Source of the DNA: Heloderma charlesbogerti
Lineage: Eukaryota > Chordata > Lepidosauria > Squamata > Helodermatidae
Reading direction: 5' to 3'
Assembly: GCA_026122225.1 (NCBI GenBank)
Contig: JANEZZ010001871.1
Location: 682,001 to 746,000, forward strand
DNA: 64,000 nucleotides
The notes beneath the pieces are model-generated. The model made no database searches. It was not told the origin of the DNA and worked only from the letters and a program-made list of their open reading frames with translations. The position numbers were made by a program, and so were the translations under genes. Below, one piece after another: positions 45,215 to 55,482 of this stretch; positions within the stretch are counted from its first letter, which is position 1; each line of letters starts with the position of its first letter.

Positions 45215-45866
45215 TTGGTGTGGGGTGTGCCTTTAAAGGGGGAGGTTGATTTCTACGCATTCATTATTGCACCTGGTCAGATTGTGGGGCAGTGAGCATG
45301 GTCAAACCTGGCTGGCCTCATTTCAGCATGTGTATCGCTTGTAGTGGGGAAAAAATTCACTGACATGAGATCCACAGTATTGAAACTATCATCATGAGCA
45401 CTTAACCGGTGTTTGCTGTAAATGTGTTTGATATTTTACATGTATTTCCCTCCCTCCCATAGTTTTAAATATGGTCTAACAAAAGCAGCATAATCTACTA
45501 GCTGTTTATACTTTGTTTGGAACGTTCTTTTGTTGTAAATAGTGTATACATTCTTGTGATTCAAGTTCTTGTAGGTTATATGCTCTGTAAGGTGATTATT
45601 TGTATATAGAAAAAATGGCCCAGTGATATTATATAGTTTCCCATTTTTTAAAACAAATTAGAGGGTTATTGAGTAACCTTTCACGTTAAATAAGTTTAAA
45701 CACTACCAGAAAGAAAGAAAAGCTGAGCCAACTATAAACACTCAATTTTTGTATGTTTTCCAAATTGTACGTATTAATGCTTTTGATACTGTATTATGTG
45801 CCAATAGTTTCCCAATCACATAGCAAGCAAAAGATATTTTGTACTTTTTGATCCACTGTAATATTT

Positions 45867-45872
45867 AATAAA
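45867..45872 (+). terminator. ARID5B: Candidate main poly(A) signal of ARID5B
   Basis: AATAAA in 'tatttaataaaaaatg', followed about 20-30 bases on by a GT-rich 'ccccttttgtgttt' element, the standard arrangement for vertebrate cleavage and polyadenylation. Cleavage would fall near 45890. Confidence 0.55.
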
Positions 45873-45890
45873 AAATGTTACTATCTGTCC

Positions 45891-46344
45891 CCTTTTGTGT
45901 TTAATACATCTTTAAACAGTTATTTGATCACCCAAGGGATTACAGATTGCTCCATTAACCCTTTCAACCGTCTGTGACCTCCTCAAAGGCAGATTCTCTA
46001 GAGAAAAGCTCGCTCCCCAAGCCTGCAGTCAGATGAAAGAAATGCAACTTCACAGTTTCCCAAGAGGGAGAATCAAGCCGTCTGCTTGCAAATAGTTGTC
46101 TTAGACTGAAGAATGGGAATGGACAGGGATGTGTGCATTAAAACAAATGAAAAAATTCTAGGCCAAGATAACTTGCATTCTATGACCAGAAAAGTGGAAT
46201 TCTGCAACCTGTATGAATTATGCAAATATGTATGGTTTGTTTTTGCAGAATCCGTTACGTATGCCTGCTCTTTTGCATAGTCATGGCAATCCAAGTCCCC
46301 CCCTCTGGCCACCAGAAATATTGTTCAGCAAGACCTCTGGCTAG
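45891..46344. other. Intergenic sequence, nothing recognised
   Basis: No exon, repeat or RNA gene was identified. Confidence 0.5.
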
Positions 46345-46520
46345 GGGAGGGCCTATAGCTCAGTGGTAAAGCACGTACTTTTCATTCAGAAGATCCCAGG
46401 TTCAGTTGTCTATGGCATCTCCAATGAAAAGGAGCCCTGGTAGCCAGTGATGAGAAAGAGGCCCTCGATAGTTGCGGTCAGCCAGAGCAGACAATACCTA
46501 GAAGGCATCTTCCTACCTAT
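46345..46520 (+). mobile_element. tRNA-Ala-derived SINE
   Basis: A tRNA-like head with an A box ('tagctcagtggta') and a diverged B box ('ggttcagttgt') is followed by 'tggcatctcca', the tRNA-Ala acceptor region. The SINE body ('ggtcagccagagcagacaatacc', 'gaaggcatcttcctac') completes it. Diverged and not a functional tRNA: the anticodon-loop region no longer reads TGC. Confidence 0.85.
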
Positions 46521-47465
46521 TTCTCACTAGACATTGCCCACACATTTTAAAGCTTAAATGCTACAAACTTGATTTGTTGTTGTTTGAAACTGAATTTTAT
46601 GGCTGTTACCACATCCTGCACGTCTTCACAGTCTCAGCACACAAACCCTGCCCAAAGGAGTGGCTTGTTCGTTTTTAAAATCAAATCACCATTTCCATAC
46701 AGAGAAGATACATTCCTTTGCATTTACAGAATGGTTTTGCTCACTGTTACACAAAGTTGTGGTGTAGGAATGGGGAGGAGTTAACTATTGTACATAGTGT
46801 CCTTTGATGGAAGCTAAAGGATAATGGGGACTTAAGTGGACCTCCATTAAAAATGTTAGGTTGGCAAACAGAAAAGAATTTCACACTGTTGGAGGAGTTA
46901 ACGCCTTCTGGAATGATTCTTGAAGAATAATGAAAACAAAGAAATTCATTTTAAAACTGAGCTGGCTACATTTATGGATAGCTACATGTAAGCTGCAGTG
47001 CAGAGCCTCTTGGCACACTGGTTTCTCCCACAGAGCTGCCAAGAGCCGGTGACACAATTTCACACATCTGCTATGCAGCAACATGCTACTGTTGATCCAT
47101 CCCATTGAAATACTGATGATGCTTTGTGCTTATGTAGCGCCTCCTAGCCAAAGCTCTGAAATAATGTGGTAAATCGTACAGTTATATTCAGGCAGTAGAG
47201 CTGAGCCTGAGTCATCTTGATTCGCGAGTGACTAAATAAGACATAAAAGAGAACACTACCTCACATCATGATCCGATCAATGTACTACATGAAAGAAAAT
47301 TGGCCAGTATGACAGTGCGCTGTCAGATAGCAATCTAAAATCAAGTATTGCCTTGATCATAGATCTTAACAAAAATAAATTATTATAAGCATGATTTTTA
47401 AAAACAAACAACCAAAGCCATTTCAACATCAGTAAAAATCCAAAAAATGTACAATAAAATTATTA
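46521..47465. other. Intergenic sequence, nothing recognised
   Basis: No coding exon or clear repeat was seen in this stretch of about 0.95 kb. Confidence 0.5.
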
Positions 47466-48356
47466 GGGATGTACGAAAGTGACTTACCTTTCGCGGATTA
47501 TGTTGATGGGGGGGGGAGGCGCTCCGTCCCTCCCCCCGGAATCCTCGAACGGCCCGCTGTGCTCCACGGCAGCTCCGCGGAGCAGCCAGGCCCGGCCAGG
47601 CCAGAGCTGTCCGCAGCCGGATTTCCGGCCGCAGAGGGCTCTGGGTAAAAAAAAAAAAAAAAACGCGTACGCAAATGGCGGCGGCTATGGCCGCCGCCAT
47701 TTGCGTTCCTTCTTTTTGGCTGTCTTAATCTACGTAAATATTTACGTAGACTATGACGGCGAAAATAAAGGGGAACACAAATAGCGTAGCGAGCGCTATT
47801 TGCCTCCCTTTTTGATTCCCCGTTTTAGCCTACATAAATTTTTACGTAGGCTAAAACGGTGAATCAAAAGGGGACGCAAATAGCGCCCGCTACGCTATTT
47901 GCGTTCCCATTTATTTTCGCCGTCATAGTCTACGTAAATATTTACGTAGATTAAGACAGTAAAAAGAAGGAATGCAAATGGCGGCGGCTGTAGCCGCCAC
48001 CATTTGCATACGCGGTTTGTTTGTTTTTTTACCCACCCAGCCGTGATAGGCTACGTAAAAATTTACGTAGCCTATCACGTCTTTTTTTTTTTTTAAACCT
48101 AGCCATGATAGGCTATGTAAATCTTTACATAGCCTATAATTTTTTTTTTTTTTACCACAAGGCAAGCCTGGAAATGGCGGCGGCGGCAGCTGGTCGGAAG
48201 ACCAGCTGCCGCTGCCCGGAAGATCCACCCCAGGTGAGTCTCGTCCCGGGGGGGATCGGTGGGGGGGTGGCAGGCTGTTCTGCCACAGAGTTCGGGGGGC
48301 CGAATGCACTGGCATTCGGCCTCACCGAGATCCGTGGCGGAATTCTCTGACATCCC
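47466..48356. mobile_element. GC-rich palindrome-of-palindromes element, copy 2
   Basis: Begins GGGATGTACGAAAGTGACTT and ends CTCTGACATCCC, with TA on both outer sides (47464-47465, 48357-48358). The large imperfect palindrome spans about 47663-48015, centred near 47840 in GCCTACATAAA/TTTTTACGTAGGC. Its arms hold 'caaatggcggcggct' hairpins and TCTACGTAAATATTTACGTAGA palindromes. Two further palindromes follow (48042-48079 and about 48103-48139), separated by T-runs, then a purine/GC module and a CCCAGGTGAGT sequence. The module order matches 18767-19771. TA flanks are compatible with a Tc1/mariner-like integration or a PIF-type TWA site. Confidence 0.75.
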
Positions 48357-48389
48357 TAAAAATTATCAGTTGCATTTATGTTCATCTAC

Positions 48390-48885
48390 AACATGGCTTT
48401 TCATACAGTTGTTGGCTGCTTTTTCATTGTAAACCATGCACAAAGCAGTTTACAACAACATCGGAATAGAACAATATATAATAAAATGCAACAGCATTTC
48501 AAGGTGAGTCAACATTTAAATAATCCTAGAATGTACACTTCAATAGGCTAATCAAATGTCTCATATCAATACATAAAAGTATTACGCTAAGATTGAACGA
48601 TCTACTAGTATTCTCATTTTGCACAGTTTAGCCATGAGTGTTGGCCCTCAAACATGCTCAGTTATGAACACTTATACTTCATTGCGTTTGTATTCTGCCC
48701 TTCCTCTAAGGAGCTCATGGTTTCCCCCCTCCCCCATTTTATTCTCACAACAACCCTGTGAGATTGAGAGATGGTGACTGGTCCAAGGTCACCCAATGAG
48801 CTTCATGGCTGAGTGGGGAATTGAACCCTGGCCACCCACATGCTAGTCCAACATTCTAGCCACTACAGCACACTGATATGATGCT
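48390..48885. mobile_element. LINE/SINE-tail fragment followed by an MIR/L2-like repeat
   Basis: At 48400-48520 is a reverse LINE tail ('tgcacaaagcagtttacaacaac...ataaaatgcaacag'). At 48690-48885 is a segment with the MIR/CORE-like signature: 'ctaaggagctcatgg', 'attctcacaacaaccctgtgag', 'ggtccaaggtcacccaatgagcttcatggctgagtgggg', 'ttgaaccctggccac' and 'tctagccactacagcacac'. A related copy lies at 61620-61812. Exact family uncertain. Confidence 0.65.
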
Positions 48886-51092
48886 TACCTGCTGTCCAGT
48901 GCTTGAAATAGAAGAAATGGTAAAGCCATCAGTTTCTGATTGGATGTTCTGCACACTACAATGCCACAATCCCCCAAAATTAGGCCCCCTGAAGGCTATT
49001 AAAATCAATTGGCTTCAGCGTATTTCATTCTGTGCTGGATTTTAGCAATTGTGCAGTGTTAAAAGGCTGTTACGATGTCCTATCATGCAGAATGCTTTTG
49101 ATATCTTTATTTTTTAAAAAAACCTAAAAGGTGCAAACATTTCGCCACAAGATGGCATTGTGTGCATTTTTTGTTCTGTGAACAACAACAAAAAAGCAGA
49201 CCAAACAACTGGTGCAGAAAGACTTGGCATCTTTTGTGATGCCTGTCATTTTTTTTCAGAACATCTAATTCCCCAGACAGGTTTTAAAATGTAAAAGATG
49301 TCTCAATCTGGCAAGGGCAATCCATGCGCAGAAGCGGCGCGTGTGGACCCAGATGCACAGCTGTGGACACATTCCCAAGCCCAGACACAATGTTCATTCA
49401 GGCCTCATTGATATGACTAGATGCACATTCTCATCTAGAGCCACCAGTGAGTACATGAGACTTGTTCTGCCCACATCTGGAGCTGGCCTGCAGCCAGACC
49501 CTTTTAAGATTGCTGAATGATAAAAGCCCATCTGAGTTTCCATTAAAGACAAGAAATACAGCATCCTTGAACTTAGAAGCAGCACTGGATTAATGCACAT
49601 ATCTTTTTTTTAAAGTTTCATTTGTCTGCACTGACCATTTTTGTAGACATGTCCCCCCAAAAAAACCCCTCAGGGAAGGGGAGTTCATTAAAATCACAAA
49701 TGTTTTTTAGGAAAACAGACTGCTTAAGGGCCTTGACTGGACCAGAGAGAGGCACTCACTACTCCAGTGGTGAAATAAGGACCCTGCCTCATTCCTTTTG
49801 CTGCTACTTGGAGGGCAGGGGATGGTGGGCATTTCTGTTTCAGTGGCTGTTTCTCTCTTGCTTTACCCAGCCCGTATCCAGTACATTCAGCGTATGTTCC
49901 CTTCCCCCACCTCCCATGCACTAATTTCAAGATGAGGTTCCTGGTCAGTGTTGTTTGGTAGCAGAGTGCCAAGAGCTATGAATAAGTGAAAGTGTGTTCA
50001 AGGAACAGCAGCTCCTAATGATTGCACAGCAGCCAAAATCTCTCTTTGTTGTCCAGCAACTCCCTAATGGAGAATAATAATACTAAAAAAATACGTCTAT
50101 GAACACAAAGTGCTACAATTGCAGTTTTACTTGAGAGAGCCTCCTTTGCCACAGATTAGGAGCAAATGTAAAATTTCCGTGCAAAACACACACACAAACC
50201 TTGCCGTATTTTCCCTCTGTAGGGATTTCACATTTCAACAAATGTTTTTGCTGCAGGATTTTGAAAGGCCACTGGGTATACTCCAGGGTTGATTGCTGTC
50301 ATTAGGAAAATGTGTTTTTATTATTTAGTGAAAATATCATTGTATTTGAGCTCTTTGTGCACTAGAACATATTAATAGAAAATTGCAAGTTGGCCACAAC
50401 AGCTATTCTGGCTATTTAAATGAAATCTTTGGAGCATAAACACTGAACTGAAGAGCCCGGTCTTAGTCCAGCTGCTGTGCCCCTATTCCTTACCACAAAA
50501 CCAGCAAAGCCAACAGCTCTGAAGCAACAGATAAAATTTCAGGCTTCGGGGGCTTACTGCTGGTCCATAAATCTTGACATTAATTTTTGACAGGCTTTTA
50601 CCAGTAAATATCAGCTTACATGAGCAACCCTACTTATGCTCAAGGAGTCATGTGCTAACTTGAGCCTCACGTGGCTTTAAGTATATCATACTGACAATCT
50701 CTGCATCTTTCATCTTAAAAGCACATTCTCAAGCTCTCTTTGAGGGACACATGATGAACCAACTGCAGTTTTGTTCACTGACTGTAAATCAGACTACAAG
50801 ACTTCCAAATGATTGTAGCACGCCCCACCCTGTTGGTTGTCAGAGTGACAGTTACTGTAGCTGTCTCAGCTGAAGGGCCAAAGTAGACAACATGGTGGGA
50901 GAATTGGGGCTGCCACCAAAAAGGTATAAACTAAAGTTCGGATTTATTTTTTTTTTAAATGGGCAGTTGGGAGTGGGGTACACAACCCTTCCCCACTCAA
51001 GCTGCTTTTTAAAGACATGGGGGGGAGTACAGATGGGGGAAAGATTCAGTACTCCTTCACATCTTCTCCTTATGTGCAATAAATTGCTCACT
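48886..51092. other. Intergenic sequence, nothing recognised
   Basis: About 2.2 kb without an identifiable exon or repeat. The open frames at 49622-49972 and 50852-51203 lack recognisable domains. Confidence 0.5.
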
Positions 51093-51870
51093 CATAAGAA
51101 CAGAAGAGCCCTGCTGGATCAGACCAAAGGCCTGCCAAGGCCAGCATTCTGTTCCCACATTAGCCAACTAGATGCCTCTGGGAAGCCCACAAGTAGGACA
51201 TGAATTCAATAGCTCCCCCCCCCATGTTTTCCATCAACTTGATTGTGAGGCATATTGCTTCTGATATTGCAGGTAATATATGGCCATCATGACTTGTAGC
51301 TGTTGATAGCATTAGACAAATATGTCTAATCCCCCTTAAACCAATCAGATTTGGTGGCCATCAATACTGCTCATGGTAGTGAATTTCGTCGTTTCACTAT
51401 GTGCTTCATGAAGAAGTACTTCCTTTTATCTGTCCTGAATCTCCCACCATTCTGCTTTATTGGTTGACTCCAAGTTCTAGTATTATGAAGGAGACGTCTT
51501 CCACACCATGCAAAAAGTTATAAAACTCTATCAGTACCCCCATTCATACCTAAACTAAAATGTCCTAAACAATGTAACCTATCCTCACAGGGGAATTGCT
51601 CCATCTTTTTGATCATGTTGGTTGCCCTTTCTGCACATTTTCCAGCTCTACAACATCCTTGTTGAGTGTGGTGACCTGAACTGCCTACATTATTCCAAGT
51701 GTGGTCAGACCATAGATTTATATAAAGGCATTATGATATTGACAGTTTTATTTTTTTATTCGTTTCCAATGATACCCAATATTAAATTTTCATAGCAGCC
51801 ATATTTGGATGATGATTTCATTGAGTGATCCACCACAACCCTAAGATCTTGCACCTCAAAATCCTCATGT
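51093..51870 (-). mobile_element. CR1-group LINE, 3' portion in reverse orientation
   Basis: Read on the - strand it decodes, with frame breaks, as the C-terminal region of a CR1 ORF2. Landmark DNA includes 'ggttgcccttt', 'ggggaattgctccatc', 'gaagaagtacttccttttatctgtcctgaatctccc' and 'tggtggccatcaatactgctcatgg'. It ends at 'cataagaacagaagagccctgctggatcaga', the characteristic 3' terminus. It is 5'-truncated and diverged. Confidence 0.8.
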
Positions 51871-52237
51871 CATAACAATTCTGCCAGTATCTCCATTGCT
51901 TGATGACTGCAGAATTAAGTGAAGATTTGCCTGTGAAAATGGATAACTGCCACTTTCACACCACAGATTGAATTTTTATGTCTGCTTGCATCAGCTCTAA
52001 CATAAATTATGTCTTAATTAAGTGTAAAGAAATCAAGAGATGTGTATACTCATCCTTAGAAAGGCATTCCCCCTGGCTGCTCCACAATTGCAGAACTCCC
52101 TTCCTTTAGGAACCCCTCGAAGGATTTTACAGAAGTGCTGAAAAAAACATGTATTATATGGGCTGGTTTTTAGAGGCTGGGGCTATAGGAACTGCAGTGG
52201 GGGGTTAATCAGTGTTAGGTTTCATAACACAACGGGC

Positions 52238-52516
52238 CCGTTCACATGTAACTGCGACAAAATGTGGGTTAATTCATTAACCCATGATTTTCTGAGTTGT
52301 GCGCTGTGCGTGAGCTGCTTCCGATTTGAATATGCAACTCCCGGTTGCCTCATGGTGTGCTAACCTGGACGGTTTTGGTTGTTTAACCCACAAACAATCC
52401 AAAGCATCCAGGATCGCACGTCACAAAGCCACCTATGATCGAGCCAATTGGCAGTTGCATGTTCAAACTGGAAGCGGCTTGCTTAACCCACAACTTGCTG
52501 CTGTCATGTGAGAACT
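52238..52516. repeat. Foldback element (~280 bp)
   Basis: The outer ends 'gttcacatgtaactgc' and 'gctgtcatgtgagaac' are inverted. Inner arms 'gctgcttccgatttgaatatgcaactc' and 'cagttgcatgttcaaactggaagcggc' are inverted too. 'gggttaa' and 'ttaaccc' motifs recur between. Probably a MITE whose class is unknown. Motif content resembles the GTTCGGA-ended element at 18578-20601. Confidence 0.6.
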
Positions 52517-52742
52517 GGATCCACTTGGCACTTTTAGGGTACTTAAGGTGCTTCATAAACATTATCTCAGTCATCTTTACCAAACGTGTGAATGGTTAGA
52601 CAGTATTATTATCTCCATGCTAAAGATAGCAGATAGAGCTATGGGCGAGCAGACTGCCTAAGGCGTGGGAGTTTGTGGCACAGGGAAGAGTGAAACCGAG
52701 GACTTCCTGCCGAGCCAGCCTCAGCGTTTGGCACGATCGGGA

Positions 52743-53080
52743 AGGGATGTATGAGAATTTCATTTCAGTTCGTTAAATATCAGAACTTGCTCTGTTCACA
52801 CCCCCAAATGCAAGCACATTTTTCGGGCAAAGCTCACATATGCCCAAGCTTGTGAGCGCTTTCACAAAATGCATTTGTTAGAAAAATGCGCACTTTAAAA
52901 ATGTGCACGGGGGGGAATGCATTTTCAAGCTTTCGCCAATGGGGGAAAGGTACGCGTTTGGGTGCACACATTTCCCATTCGAACGAGTCACTTTTGGGAA
53001 GGGGAATGCAGCAGACCAAGCTTCGGCATGGAACTTGGAGAGTCTCGGTGAGCTCAGACCTTGCTGCTTCTGCCATCCCT
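52743..53080. mobile_element. Non-autonomous DNA element with AGGGATGT/CATCCCT termini
   Basis: About 338 bp between AGGGATGTATGAGAATTTC and CTTCTGCCATCCCT. The interior has repeated 'gcacattttt/aaaaatgtgca' and 'gaatgcattttc' motifs. Termini resemble those of the palindromic elements and of 10319-10550 and 41508-41806. No coding capacity; the open frames here are incidental. Confidence 0.55.
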
Positions 53081-55449
53081 GCTGTCAGGCCCCTGCCAAA
53101 GCCGATGAGCCACTAGGGGTCCCGCTACCAATCCCTGGAGGCCCCTAGCCACGTTGCCTGTTCATGTGCCATCACTGTGAGCGGAGTGAGAAAGAGCAGT
53201 GTCCTCTGCCAACCTTGCTATTTCCCTCCAGGAGATGATGAGTTGGGCCTAGCAGAGAGAAGTGAATGGGGCAGTGGCAACAATGGGAAACAGGTGAGCA
53301 CCCAGGGAGGAGCGCCCTGTGAGAGCATCTTGGTCCAGGGGCCCACACGGCCGGGACAGACTTTCCCCATCACACCTCATAGTCTTCACCATGATACTAC
53401 AGCACCTCTGCTTAAATCTATGTTCCAAATTTGTTTACGCGCGTGTGCTTGTTAACGCTAGGGATGGGAGAGGATTTGGCTGGGTCCATATTGTGAAGCA
53501 AACTCGCCTGATCTCCACTTCTTGAACTAATGTGCAGAATGGAATGTGGTAAATTTCAGAATCTGCACCTTCAGTGAATCCCACGTTGTGGCCCAAGAAC
53601 TGAGTTGTACACTCCACACGCCTTCTTTTTTAAAAAACAAAGACCAGCCAGCCACCTGAGTTGTCTAGAAAGCATGGCTCTTGCCGTGCGTGTTGACTGG
53701 GCCACAAATGCCCTTGGGAGCACCAGCATGTGATGATGTGCTGTCTCTCACAGGGACGTTGTGCATGTGTGTGTGTGGGGGGGCGTGTACCTGGAAGGGA
53801 TGGCGCATCGTATATGGCACCATTTCAATGGATGCAGCAGGATGTGGCTTTCTAGCCACCCCAGATGGCTAGTATTTGTTTAAAAGAGAGAGAGAGAGAG
53901 AGAAATGTAAAAACTTGGATCCTTGGATTACCTTGTAAGAACTTAGAGAAAACTTAAATTGTGCTACTTAAAAAACAACACACATTTAATGTGAAATCAG
54001 GGCAGAATAAGCTTACGTATGAGCAGCTGTGAAAGGAAAAGGAAATGGATTAAGACTGGTTTAACCATCCCTAGTTAAAACTGTTCCCTGCTCCAAGACA
54101 TCAGTCTGGGGATGGGCTACAAATCTAAATAAATAAAAGTGCCCCCAAAATGAATGACAGGGTTAGAAATGCAGACATTTCTCAGGCTACACAAAAGAAC
54201 TACACACAATAACACATGTGAAACATGGTTCCTAAGAAGTAAACTGCATGGAACTTAGTTCTATGCTTTCAGGTAAACATGTCTAGTATCGGGCTATGTG
54301 TGTATCAATTAAACAACAAAGCTATTTATATACTATAATTCCTTAAAACACTTGTCTTCTACTTCCTATTTTCTGGTAACATTTAAAATGATCATGTGGT
54401 TCCAGGTCTATTAACGCATGCACTTGATGTGTGCATTGCAGGGAAGGATTATTTTCTCCGTCATGTAAAGGCCAATGTTGTAGTAAGGCGAGGTGACATT
54501 TCAAGTAGATCTTTCTGTTGCTCAGCCACTGCAATCAAATCAAGCAGATGCTCCTTAAATGATTTGAAGATCTCAGTCAAGAAAATATGAAGGGGGGAAA
54601 TGTTGTTTGACGAACTGGGTTTTAAACGGGCTTGCTCAAAGGGAGTATTGGCAATTAAGAAGCAAACCATTTTCTCTTTAGGGAAGGAGGCTGTCAAATG
54701 TTTCCTAAAACATACACTCCTTCATTACAGACTCGTTACAATGAAATATCATAATCAGAAAAATGGGAAGGAGGGACACACTTTTAAAAACACTGCAATC
54801 CTTCAGAAGGAAAAACAAGGAAACGTCACATGTAGCACCTCGGAGGGACTGGCGTCCCATTGGTACAAATAATTAATCCATAAGGGTCTTGTGAAGCTTT
54901 GTGTTGATAAAGTTCAATAAGAACTGTACCTGGAAAGAAGTTTAGCAGCAGCAACAGAGGGTCATACACCCCTGGGGTTAAGAAATTCAAAACAATCTAT
55001 GTGCCTTACCAATAGATAGCTTTGTATATTAATTGGAAAGGAGGCTACCTAATAAATAATCATATATAACACCTAATAAGTAATAATAAATATTTAAAAA
55101 TTGAATCATGAAGGGTCTGGGGGAAAAACAGATTCCAACCAAACGTGGCACCTTGGTTTCAAATATTTGTGTTCCTTCCAGAGCAGACCCATTAATGAAG
55201 CAGAGAAAAGATACAGGATGTGATACTGTCTACACCACATATAAAATGCAGTTTCCTAAGAATCTTGGTTTTAATTTTGAGGTATTTTTGTAAAGGAAGT
55301 TTGTATCCTCTATGATTGCAAAAGATATGCTTGAAAATGTGCGGTCAATACTCGCTGAAATCTCCGAAGTCAGAGGAGTTTCTAGTGGTCACAGGGGCCG
55401 GACTTCAAGAGCTGTATAGCTCCTTATCCATGATCAAACTTGGCAGAAG
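53081..55449. other. Intergenic sequence, nothing firmly recognised
   Basis: Contains a short (AG)n run near 53884-53903. A 78-codon - strand open frame at 54461-54697 has protein-like composition but no recognised family. Confidence 0.45.

Positions 55450-55481
<32 letters not shown>
55448..55481. repeat. (AC)n microsatellite
   Basis: About 16 AC units. It gives the open frame at 55316-55963 its TH-repeat stretch; that frame is not considered a gene. Confidence 0.95.

Positions 55482-55482
<1 letters not shown>

Larger units (their letters stand above)
39342..45890 (+). other. ARID5B: Probable ARID5B 3' untranslated region
   Basis: Sequence after the stop codon lacks coding blocks. It ends in a region with transcript-end character: two Pumilio-type TGTANATA motifs (TGTAAATA 45534-45541, TGTATATA 45601-45608) and a poly(A) signal at 45867. 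Repeats at 41508-41806, 42086-42215, 42272-42450 and 45146-45214 would then lie within the UTR and lengthen it. An earlier AATAAA at 39891-39896 could give a short isoform. The 110-codon open frame at 44271-44603 shows no known domain. The extent is inferred; transcript data would settle it. Confidence 0.5.
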
